Source: JAPPLB01 sp965204095
GTDB taxonomy: Bacteria > Acidobacteriota > Terriglobia > Bryobacterales > UBA6623
NCBI GenBank assembly: GCA_965204095.1
Contig: OZ241991.1
Location: 4,402,001 to 4,466,000 of the forward strand
Reading direction: 5' to 3'
DNA: 64,000 nt
Under the pieces are notes generated by a model. It saw only the letters and a list, made by a program, of their open reading frames with translations. It ran no database searches and was not told where the DNA came from. Of this stretch, positions 35,001-42,655 are shown piece by piece; position 1 is the stretch's first letter; each line of letters opens with the position of its first letter. A program made the translations under genes and the position numbers.

Positions 35001-35113
35001 CCGTGGTGATCGGCGGGCTGGTCAGCTCGACAACCCTGACGCTGCTGTTGCTGCCCTCTCTTTATATTTGGTTCCTACCCAAGAACAGGGCTTCCAGCCT
35101 GGAAAATATTTGA
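32015..35113 (+). CDS. Heavy-metal efflux RND permease (CzcA family)
   Basis: A 1032-residue inner-membrane proton/cation antiporter. Helix 4 carries IDFGMIVDGAVIMIEN with Asp394, Asp400 and Glu407; this D-x5-D-x6-E arrangement equals the proton-relay triad of divalent-cation pumps (CzcA) rather than the single-Asp layout of CusA. Substrate is therefore more likely Zn, Co, Cd or Ni than Cu/Ag, by inference. Twelve helices and two large periplasmic loops are complete. MLRRIIDYHLDHPW is the usual family start; a TTG ten codons upstream is the other option. Last gene of the operon. Confidence 0.92.
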   Translation: MLRRIIDYHLDHPWVVVFGLVVLVIAGLNALYQIPIDAFPDLTNNQVTVITEAPGMAPVEVEQLVTFPIESAMMGLPSTEEVRSISKLGLSMVTIVFDDSVDNYFARQLVNERLNEARGRIPAGLEPALGPVATAFGEVYQYTLEGEGYSAMELKTLHDWEIKYQLRAVPGVADINTWGGYTRQYEIEVDPYRLRVRGLTLRDVFERVRENNDNFGGGFVEHAFEQYTVRGLGRVRSERDLEAIVLAAHEGTAVYLRDVAEVKIGQMPRQGAVTRGGKGETVSGMVIMLKGQNSKTVIERVKQALEGIRRSLPEGVRIVPFYDQSVVIDGTIRTVRDNLLQGGALVVAILILFLRNVPAALIVAAVIPLSMLVAFLGMRWFGITANLMSLGAIDFGMIVDGAVIMIENYVRRLRGRPNQAVPLTRDESLSLARSAAHEVSRPILMGVGIIVAVYVPILSLQGLEGRMYRPMAVTVCAALLASLVLTLTVVPSASRLFLGRSTKKSKEPYMDRLRGIYRRFLNHALDHRMLVATTGLLLVSSALVSLRFIGTEFMPRLDEGSVLVQTLRLPSISLSESVDIGLKVEKTLLEFPEVTDVVGKLGRPDLATEAMGVYESDVYVNLRPREQWTTADTKEGLIEAMEAELSKIPGVVYNFTQPMAMRLDETISGVRADIAVKIFGPDEQILDRTADEVLRVLGQVTGAADAQKQVFSGAAEWQVVVDREELARYGLNVSNVRDVVQAAVGGKAVTEVIDGRRRFQITVRLPESYRRNRDALGSVLLAAPAGEQVPLARVAEIRRASGPEVVHREDSQRRIVVQCNVRGRDMGSFVDEAQRRIQAAVDLPTGYYITWGGQFENQQRAMRRLMLVLPAVLLVIFLLLFLTFQSAKQSFLVLLIVPFATVGGVAALWLRGMNLNVSASIGFIAVFGVAVLDGLMMVSTSNSLLEQGHPIRKAVVEGAVMRLRPVLMTSVLASLGFLPMAIATSIGAEVQRPLATVVIGGLVSSTTLTLLLLPSLYIWFLPKNRASSLENI

Positions 35114-35133
35114 GGATGGGTGCGGCCGTGCTG

Positions 35134-35324
35134 GTCTGCAGGTCTCACCACCAGACAGACGAAGCACGCGATAAGACCGCCATGACTTCGCTTTTCCTGC
35201 GCAACGCTTGCTTGCCGTGCTCGATGTATGTTCAAGTACACCTGCGGGCGCCAACGGCTCACGCATCTTCCTGACGGGCCTCTCACGCGCTTCGCCTCGC
35301 CACGTGAGGAGACCGGCAGGCTAG
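35134..35324. repeat. Family-1 intergenic element, diverged short form (copy R15)
   Basis: GTCTGCAGGTCTCACC at the left, a core with GCTTGCTTGCCGTGCTCGA and ATGTATGTTCAAGTACACC, right end GAGGAGACCGGCAGGCTAG. Several substitutions relative to R12/R18 show that it is an older copy. It is directly followed by a family-2 element. Confidence 0.85.
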
Positions 35325-35414
35325 TTTTTTCTCCGCCCGAGTGCGGGTCATACAAGCGGGAAACATCCGGACCGGTGTCAGCGCCGCTTGATCAGGAGGA
35401 TGATTCAGGTCAGA
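35325..35414. repeat. Family-2 repeat (copy 2)
   Basis: T-run, CTCCGCCCGAGTGCGG, ACAAGCGGGAA, GTGTCAGCGCCGCTTGATC, GATGATTCAGGTCAGA. It abuts the CTAG end of R15. Its TCA (35410-35412) is the TGA stop of the next minus-strand gene. Confidence 0.85.
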
Positions 35415-36150
35415 TGACACCGCGGCGGCCGCCGCTTCCGGCAAAACGAGGATCGATCAATTCGGGCTGATCCTTGTGGAACAGCCGCCAACCGTCGTAT
35501 ACGGTGTTGCCCACGTAATAGGCGTCACGATTGAGGCTGTGCTTGTCGGGCAGTTCCTGCTTGGCCTTGGGATGCTTGAGCTGGGGATAGAAGAGGAAGT
35601 CCATATAGGTAAAGGCCCGGAAATAGCTGCCGTCGAAGGCGAGTTCGGAGATCACGTCGGGACACTTGCGCCGCATCACGACAGCCGCTTCCTTGGCGGA
35701 GGGATCATCGGGCATGCCACTGATCGCTTCCCGGATCTGCGCCAGCTCGTCGTCGACGGTTTGCCGGCCTTCCTCGTTCCAGCGCCGCCTTCGACGCATC
35801 AACGCCCCAATTCGGAAGCGTGCGAAGAGCAGGAAGATCGCCGCGGCCAGCGGCTCGATGTAGCGGAAGAAGAAGCCCGACTCCGACCAATTCATCACAA
35901 CCGACAGGACCCAGTGGACCAACAGCAGCAAGCCGACGGCGGCCAGCAGGAAACCGGTCAGCGGTTTCGAGCCCATCACGAACCGTTTTCGAAAGGAACG
36001 AAGAGATTCCGTGAGACTCTTCAGGGCTTCACCGGCGCGGGCAGCCGCGTACACGGACTTGTCCCAGTCGTAGTGCACGTGCGAGGGGGGGTAATACAGG
36101 ATCAACAGCTTGTCGGTGGGGATGTCTTTCCCGGAGAAACAACAGTTCAT
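35410..36150 (-). CDS. Two-helix membrane protein of unknown function
   Basis: A 246-residue protein that I do not recognise. The N-terminal NCCFSGKDIPTDKLLILYYP is cytoplasmic and contains a Cys pair. Two hydrophobic helices follow (GFLLAAVGLLLLVHWVL and YIEPLAAAIFLLFARF), then a basic linker (MRRRRRWNEEG) and a soluble C-terminal domain of about 110 residues ending PRFAGSGGRRGVI. The ATG at 36150 is chosen because upstream codons look non-coding. It is followed on the same strand by another membrane gene (36352-37086 is upstream in transcription order), perhaps a loose operon. Confidence 0.65.
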   Translation of the reverse strand: MNCCFSGKDIPTDKLLILYYPPSHVHYDWDKSVYAAARAGEALKSLTESLRSFRKRFVMGSKPLTGFLLAAVGLLLLVHWVLSVVMNWSESGFFFRYIEPLAAAIFLLFARFRIGALMRRRRRWNEEGRQTVDDELAQIREAISGMPDDPSAKEAAVVMRRKCPDVISELAFDGSYFRAFTYMDFLFYPQLKHPKAKQELPDKHSLNRDAYYVGNTVYDGWRLFHKDQPELIDPRFAGSGGRRGVI

Positions 36151-36351
36151 ACGGTCTCGGTGACGATCCGCGTGGGGAAAGCTTGCGAATCGTAAGATAA
36201 CACAACCGTCTTGCCGGACGACGGTGCGAGGAAGAGCTTGCCTTCTCAATATAGCGGCATTCCGAATATGGCTTCGGCTGCCGTAGTCGGCCTCGCTTGC
36301 CTAGCCCGTCCAAGCCCGCGAGCTGGCGCTCGCCAACCGCAAGCTCGCTGA

Positions 36352-37086
36352 TCAATGACCCAGAACGCTATAGTTGCCGTCCAGGATGAGGCGAACAGAG
36401 ACGAACCATCCCAACAAGGCGAATAGCACCCAGGGCGCATTCATGGCGCCAATGTAGGCGTACATCTCAGCCCTGGTGATACGGCTCTGCCTCTTGGCCA
36501 CGAAAAAACTGACCCAGTAGACCGAAGTCGCGTAAGCCCATTGCCAGAACAGCATGATCCCGAGAATGCCGGCAAGGACCGCCGGCAAGAAATCGACGGT
36601 ATAGGCCGTGTAAAGGATCAGTGTCGGAACGGGCGTAAGGAAACCGTTGGCGATATCGACATTGAACCCGAACGTACGCCGATCCGAAAAGGAGCCATCG
36701 AACAGGGAGTAGATTGCCCAGACATCCGCCCAGAGCGTCGGGGACAAAATCTGTCTCAACGGCACCCTGGCGAAAAGAAATTCGCCGACCGGTGCACGGC
36801 CGGTTTCCTGTTGCCGTCTGCGCCAATACAGGGTGCGCTTCTCGATATAGTCCCTTCTGAGGAACAGACACGCTTCCCAATAGCAAACCAGCAGATTGAT
36901 TGAGAAAAACAGGCTTAGCAGGCAATGGATGGCGTTGAGGCGCCCGTAGAAGTAGTAACGAGCACCGATGCCGAGAAGCGCCAGAAGTGCGACCACGAGC
37001 ACCGCAAACAGTCCGGCCGGCATGCCGGAACTGTTTTTCCGCGCGCTTTGGTCCGGGGCGATTCGATCGGGGTTGTAATCACCCAT
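36352..37086 (-). CDS. Multi-pass membrane protein of unknown function
   Basis: A 244-residue integral membrane protein with five to six predicted helices (AGLFAVLVVALLALLGIGA, IHCLLSLFFSINLLVCYW, TPVPTLILYTAYTVDFLPAVLAG, IMLFWQWAYATSVYWVSFF, APWVLFALLGWFVSVRLIL). The well-formed segment SFSDRRTFGFNVDIANG between helices looks like a conserved functional loop. I cannot assign a family; an EXPERA-like isomerase fold is a vague possibility. The start MGDYNPDR is preferred over longer frames that run into repeat R16. It lies about 200 bp upstream of the other unknown membrane gene. Confidence 0.65.
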   Translation of the reverse strand: MGDYNPDRIAPDQSARKNSSGMPAGLFAVLVVALLALLGIGARYYFYGRLNAIHCLLSLFFSINLLVCYWEACLFLRRDYIEKRTLYWRRRQQETGRAPVGEFLFARVPLRQILSPTLWADVWAIYSLFDGSFSDRRTFGFNVDIANGFLTPVPTLILYTAYTVDFLPAVLAGILGIMLFWQWAYATSVYWVSFFVAKRQSRITRAEMYAYIGAMNAPWVLFALLGWFVSVRLILDGNYSVLGH

Positions 37087-37426
37087 GGCTGAAGGGTAGC
37101 GCGTTGACGGCTGATCGGCCAAGCCGGACGCCCGGCGGAGCGGAACCGTTCGATATGCTCCGCGAATTGCCGGCGCTCGACGGCGACGGTGAGCGAGCCA
37201 CCTGAAACGCTGGAAAGAGACTGCGAAGTGGAAGGCCATGTTGTTCGCGCCAAGCGGCTCGCGCCTCGTCCTGGCGAGCCTCTCACGCACTTCACCTCGC
37301 CTCGTGATGGGAAAGGCAGGCTAACCCTGCCTTAGTCAAATCCCTCCCGCGCTGCGGCCAACGACGCATGTCGAGTCACGGATCGTGCCGGGCAGTGGAC
37401 AGCGGCTGGAATTCGGAACTCGTAGA
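37087..37426. other. Divergent intergenic region with a partial repeat
   Basis: 340 bp between divergent genes. It contains the family-1 right-half fragment at 37231-37324 and otherwise no feature I can support. Promoters for both flanking genes must lie here, but no clear boxes are visible. Confidence 0.5.
37231..37324. repeat. Family-1 right-half fragment (copy R16)
   Basis: GAAGGCCATGTTGTTCGCGCCAAG...CTCTCACGCACTTCACC then GTGATGGGAAAGGCAGGCTAA. Only the right half of the element is present and the inverted repeat is degenerate. Confidence 0.75.
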
Positions 37427-38884
37427 ATGGCATTCACGGTCCTCCAGGCCGGTTGCGGCCGGAGGTCGCCGGAGCGAGCCGCACACGTGCGTTCCACGAA
37501 GATCGTCGCCACCCTCGGGCCGGCAACTCGCGACCGTGCAACCGTCGACGCATTGCTCGCCGCGGGGGTCGACGTTTTCCGGATCAACGCTTCGCACGGC
37601 TCGCCTGGCGACCGACGGCGCATGGTGGACGAGGTACGAGCGAGCGCCGCCCGGACCGGACGGACCGTGGCGGTGCTCCAGGACCTCGCGGGCCCGAAGA
37701 TCCGGATCGGGCCGCTGGCCGATCCGGCTGGAGTGATGCTGGAGACGGGGGGCCGCCTCCGAATCGCCGTCGGGGACTTCGCCGGCGACGCCGACCGGGT
37801 GTCGACCTCGTGCGCACCACTGGCGTCCGCCCTGCATGGCGGCGAGACACTCCTGCTCGACGACGGCCGGATCGCACTGCAGGTCGTCGAAAGCGACGGG
37901 TCGGAGATCGTCACACGGGTTGAGCACGGCGGCGTTCTCGGTCCCAGGAAGGGGATCAACGCACCCGGCGTCGAGATCCCGATGTCGGCGGTTACCGCTG
38001 CCGACGCCGGTGAGATCGAGGCTGCCGTGTCGATGGGAATCGACTTCGTGGGCGTTAGCTTCGTGCAAAGCGGAGACGACCTGAGGCGGGCTCGCGAGAT
38101 GGCTTCCGGGCGCGGCGGAACGGGGATCGGGCTGGTGGCGAAGATAGAACGTCCGCAGGCCCTCGCCCGGTTTGACGACATCCTAACCGAGGCCGACGCG
38201 ATCATGGTGGCACGCGGCGATCTCGGCCTGGAGATCCCGCTCGAGCACGTACCGCGTGTCCAAAAGTACCTGACACGGCGCGCCCGTGACGCCGGCGTGC
38301 CTGTCATCGTAGCGACACAGGTTCTCGATACGATGCGTCACGAGCCGCGGCCGACCCGGGCAGAGGTGAGCGACGCGGCGAACGCCGTTGACGACGGCGT
38401 CGACGCCATCATGCTTGCCGGGGAGACGGCGGTCGGGGCGCATCCTGTGCTCGTGGCGCAGACCCTCGATGCGATCCTGCGAGACGCGGAATCGGGGCGG
38501 CCGGACCGAATCGTGCCGGGAGATATCGCGGACCGCCACGACCGCGCGCTCTGCGACGCGGCGGTGACGCTGGCGGCGCGGGCCGGGGCCGCTGCGATCG
38601 TGGCGGTGACGCGCAGTGGTGCGACGGCGCGGCTGCTGGCCGCGCTCCGTCCTCAGATTCCGGTGCACGCCGTGACCGCCGATGCCAGCGTCGCGCGGAG
38701 GTTGACTCTCTGCCGGGGGGTGTCGCCGCTCGTGGTGGAGCCCGGCGCCCTGGCCACCGCGGCGCTCACGCCGGAGCTGGCGCGGCGCGGTGTCGTAAAC
38801 GCCGGCGACGCCGTCGTATTCGCCCGCGTCCACTCGGACCTCGGACTCGCCGACGCGAATTTCGTGGAGCTGCAGCGGTTCTGA
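37427..38884 (+). CDS. pyk: Pyruvate kinase
   Basis: A 485-residue pyruvate kinase, converting PEP and ADP to pyruvate and ATP. The order STKIVATLGPATRD, RINASHG, LQDLAGPKIRIG, VAKIERPQAL, MVARGDLGLEI, ATQVLDTM and MLAGETAVGAHP covers the substrate, K+/Mg2+ and catalytic sites, and the C-terminal domain follows (AAAIVAVTRSGATARLL). The catalytic Lys is in KIERPQAL. ATQVLDTM replaces the usual ATQMLESM. The gene is visibly more GC-rich than its neighbours, so it may have been acquired. A GTG at 37487 directly before RSTKIVATLG is an alternative start that gives a more standard N-terminus. Confidence 0.9.
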   Translation: MAFTVLQAGCGRRSPERAAHVRSTKIVATLGPATRDRATVDALLAAGVDVFRINASHGSPGDRRRMVDEVRASAARTGRTVAVLQDLAGPKIRIGPLADPAGVMLETGGRLRIAVGDFAGDADRVSTSCAPLASALHGGETLLLDDGRIALQVVESDGSEIVTRVEHGGVLGPRKGINAPGVEIPMSAVTAADAGEIEAAVSMGIDFVGVSFVQSGDDLRRAREMASGRGGTGIGLVAKIERPQALARFDDILTEADAIMVARGDLGLEIPLEHVPRVQKYLTRRARDAGVPVIVATQVLDTMRHEPRPTRAEVSDAANAVDDGVDAIMLAGETAVGAHPVLVAQTLDAILRDAESGRPDRIVPGDIADRHDRALCDAAVTLAARAGAAAIVAVTRSGATARLLAALRPQIPVHAVTADASVARRLTLCRGVSPLVVEPGALATAALTPELARRGVVNAGDAVVFARVHSDLGLADANFVELQRF

Positions 38885-39317
38885 ACGGGATCAAGAAGGG
38901 GGGGCGCCGCATACCGCCCCCAGATTCCTACAAAGAGCTGTTTCTGCGATTCGCGGAAGATGCCGCGCAGTGGTCACGGTAAACAGCGTTCGAAGGAACA
39001 GCTTGGAAGCGGAATGTTGACGATTGCCTTCGGGCCGCTGGTCCGGAATAGCGGACGCATCTGCCGTTGGGCGGGATCGTGGTCGTGTTCTTGCTTACCC
39101 TGCCTGTGCGGCTTGAACTCGATCAGTCTACAATCCCGTGCGCTCCTGACAAGGCCGTCTGAGAGCCCGTCGGAGTCATCCTGAAGATACTCTGCATGAC
39201 TCGCCACGTCGCGAGAAATGCAGGTCAGTGTTTCCTCCGCCCGAGTGTTGATCATACAAGCGGGAAAAATCCGTACGGTGTCAACGCCGCTTGATCTGGG
39301 GGATGTCTCAGGTCAGG
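38885..39317. other. Convergent intergenic region with repeat remnants
   Basis: 433 bp between pyruvate kinase and the antiporter. The first 310 bp hold nothing I can name; a degenerate family-1 right end and a family-2 element occupy the rest (listed separately). Confidence 0.55.
39199..39228. repeat. Family-1 right-end fragment (copy R17)
   Basis: CTCGCCACGTCGCGAGAAAT followed by GCAGGTCAG is the terminal 30 bp of the family-1 element, directly joined to a family-2 copy, the same arrangement as at 35324/35325. Confidence 0.65.
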
Positions 39318-39322
39318 TCAGA
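39229..39322. repeat. Family-2 repeat (copy 3)
   Basis: GTTTCCTCCGCCCGAGTG, ACAAGCGGGAA, GTGTCAACGCCGCTTGATCT, GATGTCTCAGGTCAGGTCAGA, with the final GGTCA unit doubled. The second TCA (39318-39320) is the TGA stop of the antiporter gene. Confidence 0.85.
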
Positions 39323-40355
39323 CCGAGGCCGGAATCAGATAGCTGACCACCATGTAGACGCCGTAGGCGGTGAGAAGCACATAGCCGAACGGGCGCTTCA
39401 TGTAATCGCCAGAAACGAAGATGCCGACTCGAAAGACCAACAGGATGAGCAGCATGATCGGAAACAGCACCTGGAAGAAGTGGCCGCCAGCGGTGAGACC
39501 GCTTGGCGTGACGGCCGCCGCCGCGCCTGCGACAAAGAACACATTGAGAATATCGGCGCCAACGACATTGCCGACCGCCAACTCACCGTGCCCCCTGCGC
39601 GCCGCCGTCACCGCCGTAACCAATTCCGGCAATGACGTCCCGAAAGCGACCAGCGTCGCAGCGATAATGCTTTCCGGTACATGCATCCGCACTGCAACCT
39701 CCGTCACCGCCGGGATGAGGATGCGCGCTGAAATGACGACGAGGACAACCGCGCCGATCAACCTGAGCACGATGACCATCGTGGTGCCGCTGGCTCCGTG
39801 CTCGTTTTCTTCGCCACCAACAAGTCCGGCCCCTTCGCCGGCCCACCGAATCGATCTCCAAATGTAGACAGCGAGTGCGCCAAGAAAAACAAAACCGGCC
39901 CACTGACTGAGGTTGCCGCCACTGCTGAAGACCTTCGTCGGCGAGCTCCAGGGGAAGCTCAGCGCCACCATAGCTGCCGCGGCGCCGATCTGAATCCATC
40001 CCTGACGATTCGTGATCCGGCGATCGAGCTTGAGCGGGGATATCAAGCAAGCCAACCCGAGAATGAGTCCGGTATCGCAGATGATGGAGCCCACGGCGTT
40101 GCCCAACGCCAAGCCCGGCTGACCCTGGATCGCGGCGAACACGGACACAGCCGCTTCCGGGGTCGTCGTCCCCAGGCTCACAATGGTCGCTCCGATGATC
40201 GTCTTCGGAATCCCCGAACGTTTTGAGAGCAGCACCGCCTCGTCCACCAGCAAATCCGCCGCTTTGCCCAACACGAACAAGGACACAGCGATGACGAGGA
40301 ACAACAGAACGGTCGGCAGGCCGTGCACAAAGTGTTCGAGGGCTTCTTCCATCAT
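39318..40355 (-). CDS. Calcium/sodium antiporter (CaCA family)
   Basis: A 345-residue membrane antiporter with about ten helices. The two inverted alpha-repeat signatures, GATIVSLGTTTPEAAVS in the first half and AATLVAFGTSLPELVTA in the second, carry the Glu and Thr/Ser ligands that coordinate Ca2+ and Na+. Each half is followed by a G-N-x-x-G-[SA] motif (ALGNAVGSII, AVGNVVGADI). This is the YrbG/CaxA-like prokaryotic type. It probably moves Ca2+ out in exchange for Na+ or H+. Monocistronic, with its stop in a family-2 repeat. Confidence 0.9.
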   Translation of the reverse strand: MMEEALEHFVHGLPTVLLFLVIAVSLFVLGKAADLLVDEAVLLSKRSGIPKTIIGATIVSLGTTTPEAAVSVFAAIQGQPGLALGNAVGSIICDTGLILGLACLISPLKLDRRITNRQGWIQIGAAAAMVALSFPWSSPTKVFSSGGNLSQWAGFVFLGALAVYIWRSIRWAGEGAGLVGGEENEHGASGTTMVIVLRLIGAVVLVVISARILIPAVTEVAVRMHVPESIIAATLVAFGTSLPELVTAVTAARRGHGELAVGNVVGADILNVFFVAGAAAAVTPSGLTAGGHFFQVLFPIMLLILLVFRVGIFVSGDYMKRPFGYVLLTAYGVYMVVSYLIPASV

Positions 40356-40546
40356 CGAAAGTTCTGTTAGTGTAGCTACTCCCTTCTACCGGCCCTGCTT
40401 ACGCCGATAGCGGACTGTGTCGATCACCTGCTCAGGCGACAGCGCCGCCTGTTCGCGCCGAAAAGAGCCTGCAGGTTGTTGTTGCTGCTACAGCGCATCA
40501 CATTGATGGACGTCGATCAGTGGAATTCTATTTCCGACGCAGGCTG

Positions 40547-41557
40547 TCAGGACTCCTGACGGTCTCGTCCGACCCAAGCCACCCCTTGTGTAAGTGCAAG
40601 ACCCGCCAGAACCAGTCCGATCGACGATGCGACCTGCACAGCGGTAGGGTCGAACCGTTCCTGGGGATAATCCTTCGGATCGATCTTCGCGATGGATTCC
40701 TCCGTTACCGGCCGCCCCTTGATGACATCGCCGACCTGGGGCTGAAGCCCGTGCTGAAACGGCCACAGGCCGAGAACCGCCCCGAGCAATAAGCCCAGCA
40801 GCACGCCCAAGGTCGCTTTTTCGAAGCGGGCCAACAGCATGCGCATCAGATTGCTGATTCCTGCAAGCCCCAGCCCGACACCGATCGCCAGAGGCGCCAA
40901 AACCATCAAGGGTTCGATCATCGGCCACCAGCCGCCACCGTGTTGCAGGGTCCCGATGATCGTGATCTTGAGTTGCTCGATGGCCGTCAGCACGGTGAGA
41001 TAGACCCCGAGAATCAACCACAGGTAGCTCCCGGAGATTCCCGGCAGAATCATCGCCGCCGCGCCGGCGACCCCGGCCAACAGCATCAAGATAAAGTGAG
41101 AAGACGGCTCGGTAGTGGAAGAACCGGGCCGCAGCGCCGTCATCGCGGCCATGACCGCGATGCCGCACGCTGTCCCGATACCCGCGGCTCTTGTAAACGG
41201 CTTCAGCAGCCGCCAAACTACCGGTACGCCGCCCAACGTAAGACCGATGAACAGGCTGTACATTATCCAACGGTGGTCGATGACCAATCCCTTCACCTGA
41301 CCCGCCAAGGCAAAAATGGCAACCCCCGCCGCCGCCGCGATCGTCCCCAGCAGCAAGACGGTCGGAGCCCGAAACCGCAGCGTGGTGACTTCGGCGATTC
41401 CTCTGATGCATTGCGGATACACGCCCGCAGCCAGCAGCATGGTGCCACCCGAAATGCCCGGCACGAGATTCGCCAGACCCATCAACAAGCCAGCCAGCAC
41501 CGCTCGCAGAAGCTGCGGCACGGAGGTCTCTGAAAACTGCATTCGAGGGGACGGCAT
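40547..41557 (-). CDS. DUF368 family membrane protein (PopT-like undecaprenyl-phosphate transporter)
   Basis: A 336-residue polytopic membrane protein. The twice-occurring motif NLVPGISGGTM (about 30-40) and ILPGISGSYLWLILG near the middle is the DUF368 hallmark. Members (PopT) were recently shown to recycle undecaprenyl phosphate across the membrane for cell-wall polymer synthesis; that role is inherited from the family and not visible directly. It carries a hydrophilic insert (GRPVTEESIAKIDPKDYPQE) near the C-terminus before the last helix. It is followed 190 bp later by the antiporter on the same strand. Confidence 0.88.
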   Translation of the reverse strand: MPSPRMQFSETSVPQLLRAVLAGLLMGLANLVPGISGGTMLLAAGVYPQCIRGIAEVTTLRFRAPTVLLLGTIAAAAGVAIFALAGQVKGLVIDHRWIMYSLFIGLTLGGVPVVWRLLKPFTRAAGIGTACGIAVMAAMTALRPGSSTTEPSSHFILMLLAGVAGAAAMILPGISGSYLWLILGVYLTVLTAIEQLKITIIGTLQHGGGWWPMIEPLMVLAPLAIGVGLGLAGISNLMRMLLARFEKATLGVLLGLLLGAVLGLWPFQHGLQPQVGDVIKGRPVTEESIAKIDPKDYPQERFDPTAVQVASSIGLVLAGLALTQGVAWVGRDRQES

Positions 41558-41596
41558 GGAAGCGGAGTGTTGGCGGTTTATCTGACGCCGCAGTCG

Positions 41597-42559
41597 CTAT
41601 GAGATCACGCCGACATCTTTGAGTCGGCGGTCCAGTACGTCCCGGGCTCTGGCACCCAGTGCTGTGAGGGGTGGCCTCAGGTACATCTTCGCCACGCCTA
41701 TGCGGGCCAGTATATGCTTCATGACAGGGATAATCGGATAGCCCTTCAGCAACGCCACCCGCTCGTTGAGCGTCTGCTGCGGTTCCGCGGTGTCAGCGCC
41801 TTGCTTGTGGGCGTCGATGATTGCCTGCGTTTCCCGCGGGAAGATATTGCCGTTGCCTGTCAGCGCCCCGGCGCCAGCCTGGTCGAGGACACCTGCAATC
41901 AGCGCAGAAGCGCCGGTGAAGATTCGCAAGCGAGGAAACGCCCGGATATAGGACTCGGTCCACTTCGCTTTACCCCAGGAGTCCTTGATGCCCCAAAGCC
42001 TGGCGTGCGACGAGAACCGCTGCACCAGTTCCGGCCTGACCGTCACTCCGCTTACCTGCGGGATGTTATAGAGCAAAACAGGAACCTCGGCCCGTTCCAG
42101 AACGGGCTCATAGAATCGCGCCAAGCCCTCCGTCGTGGGTTGGTTGTAATAGAAAGGGGGAATGACGAGCAGCGCGTCAACGCCCTCGGCCTGGGCATGG
42201 CTAACGAGGTCGAGCGTATCGTTGATGTTCGACGCGCCTGTGTGCGCCAGGACGCGCAACGAGCCCTTGTGCTTCAGATACGCTTCCAGGGTCCGCTTCC
42301 GCTCGAGGGCCGAGAAGGACGCAAACTCTCCGGTCGACCCGTTGACCAGCACGGAACGAATGCCGCTGCCGGAAAGATACTCCAGGTAGTCTCGTACGAT
42401 GCCCTCGTCGATTTGAAGTCTCTTATCGAGCGCCGCCAAGGCCGCGATGATCAACTGCGGCCCGGTGGTTTCAGTCACGTTACCCGCCGTCAAGGCGCTC
42501 AGGGCAGCCGCCGGCGACGCCGCGGCAAAACCAAGAAAGGCCCTTCGATCGAGTGACAT
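41597..42559 (-). CDS. DapA/NanA-family aldolase with Tat-like export signal
   Basis: A 320-residue (beta/alpha)8 lyase of the dihydrodipicolinate synthase superfamily. GSTGE at 74-78, Tyr164 in LLYNIPQ and the Schiff-base Lys192 in IKDSWGK are all in place, so the aldolase chemistry should be intact. The N-terminus LDRRAFLGFAAASPAAALSA is a Tat-like signal, which is unusual because DapA itself is cytoplasmic; an exported sugar-acid or sialic-acid-type aldolase is likely. The ATG at 42559 places the twin arginines correctly, while the longer open frame does not. The D-aminoacylase gene ends 96 bp upstream. Confidence 0.85.
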   Translation of the reverse strand: MSLDRRAFLGFAAASPAAALSALTAGNVTETTGPQLIIAALAALDKRLQIDEGIVRDYLEYLSGSGIRSVLVNGSTGEFASFSALERKRTLEAYLKHKGSLRVLAHTGASNINDTLDLVSHAQAEGVDALLVIPPFYYNQPTTEGLARFYEPVLERAEVPVLLYNIPQVSGVTVRPELVQRFSSHARLWGIKDSWGKAKWTESYIRAFPRLRIFTGASALIAGVLDQAGAGALTGNGNIFPRETQAIIDAHKQGADTAEPQQTLNERVALLKGYPIIPVMKHILARIGVAKMYLRPPLTALGARARDVLDRRLKDVGVIS

Positions 42560-42655
42560 GCGCCTCTCCATTCGCCTCGCGGACCATTCTAGCATCGGCT
42601 CCTCGAAGCACCTGCCGCCCCTCGAACCAGATCGCCACTTTGGTGATCGCACGGG

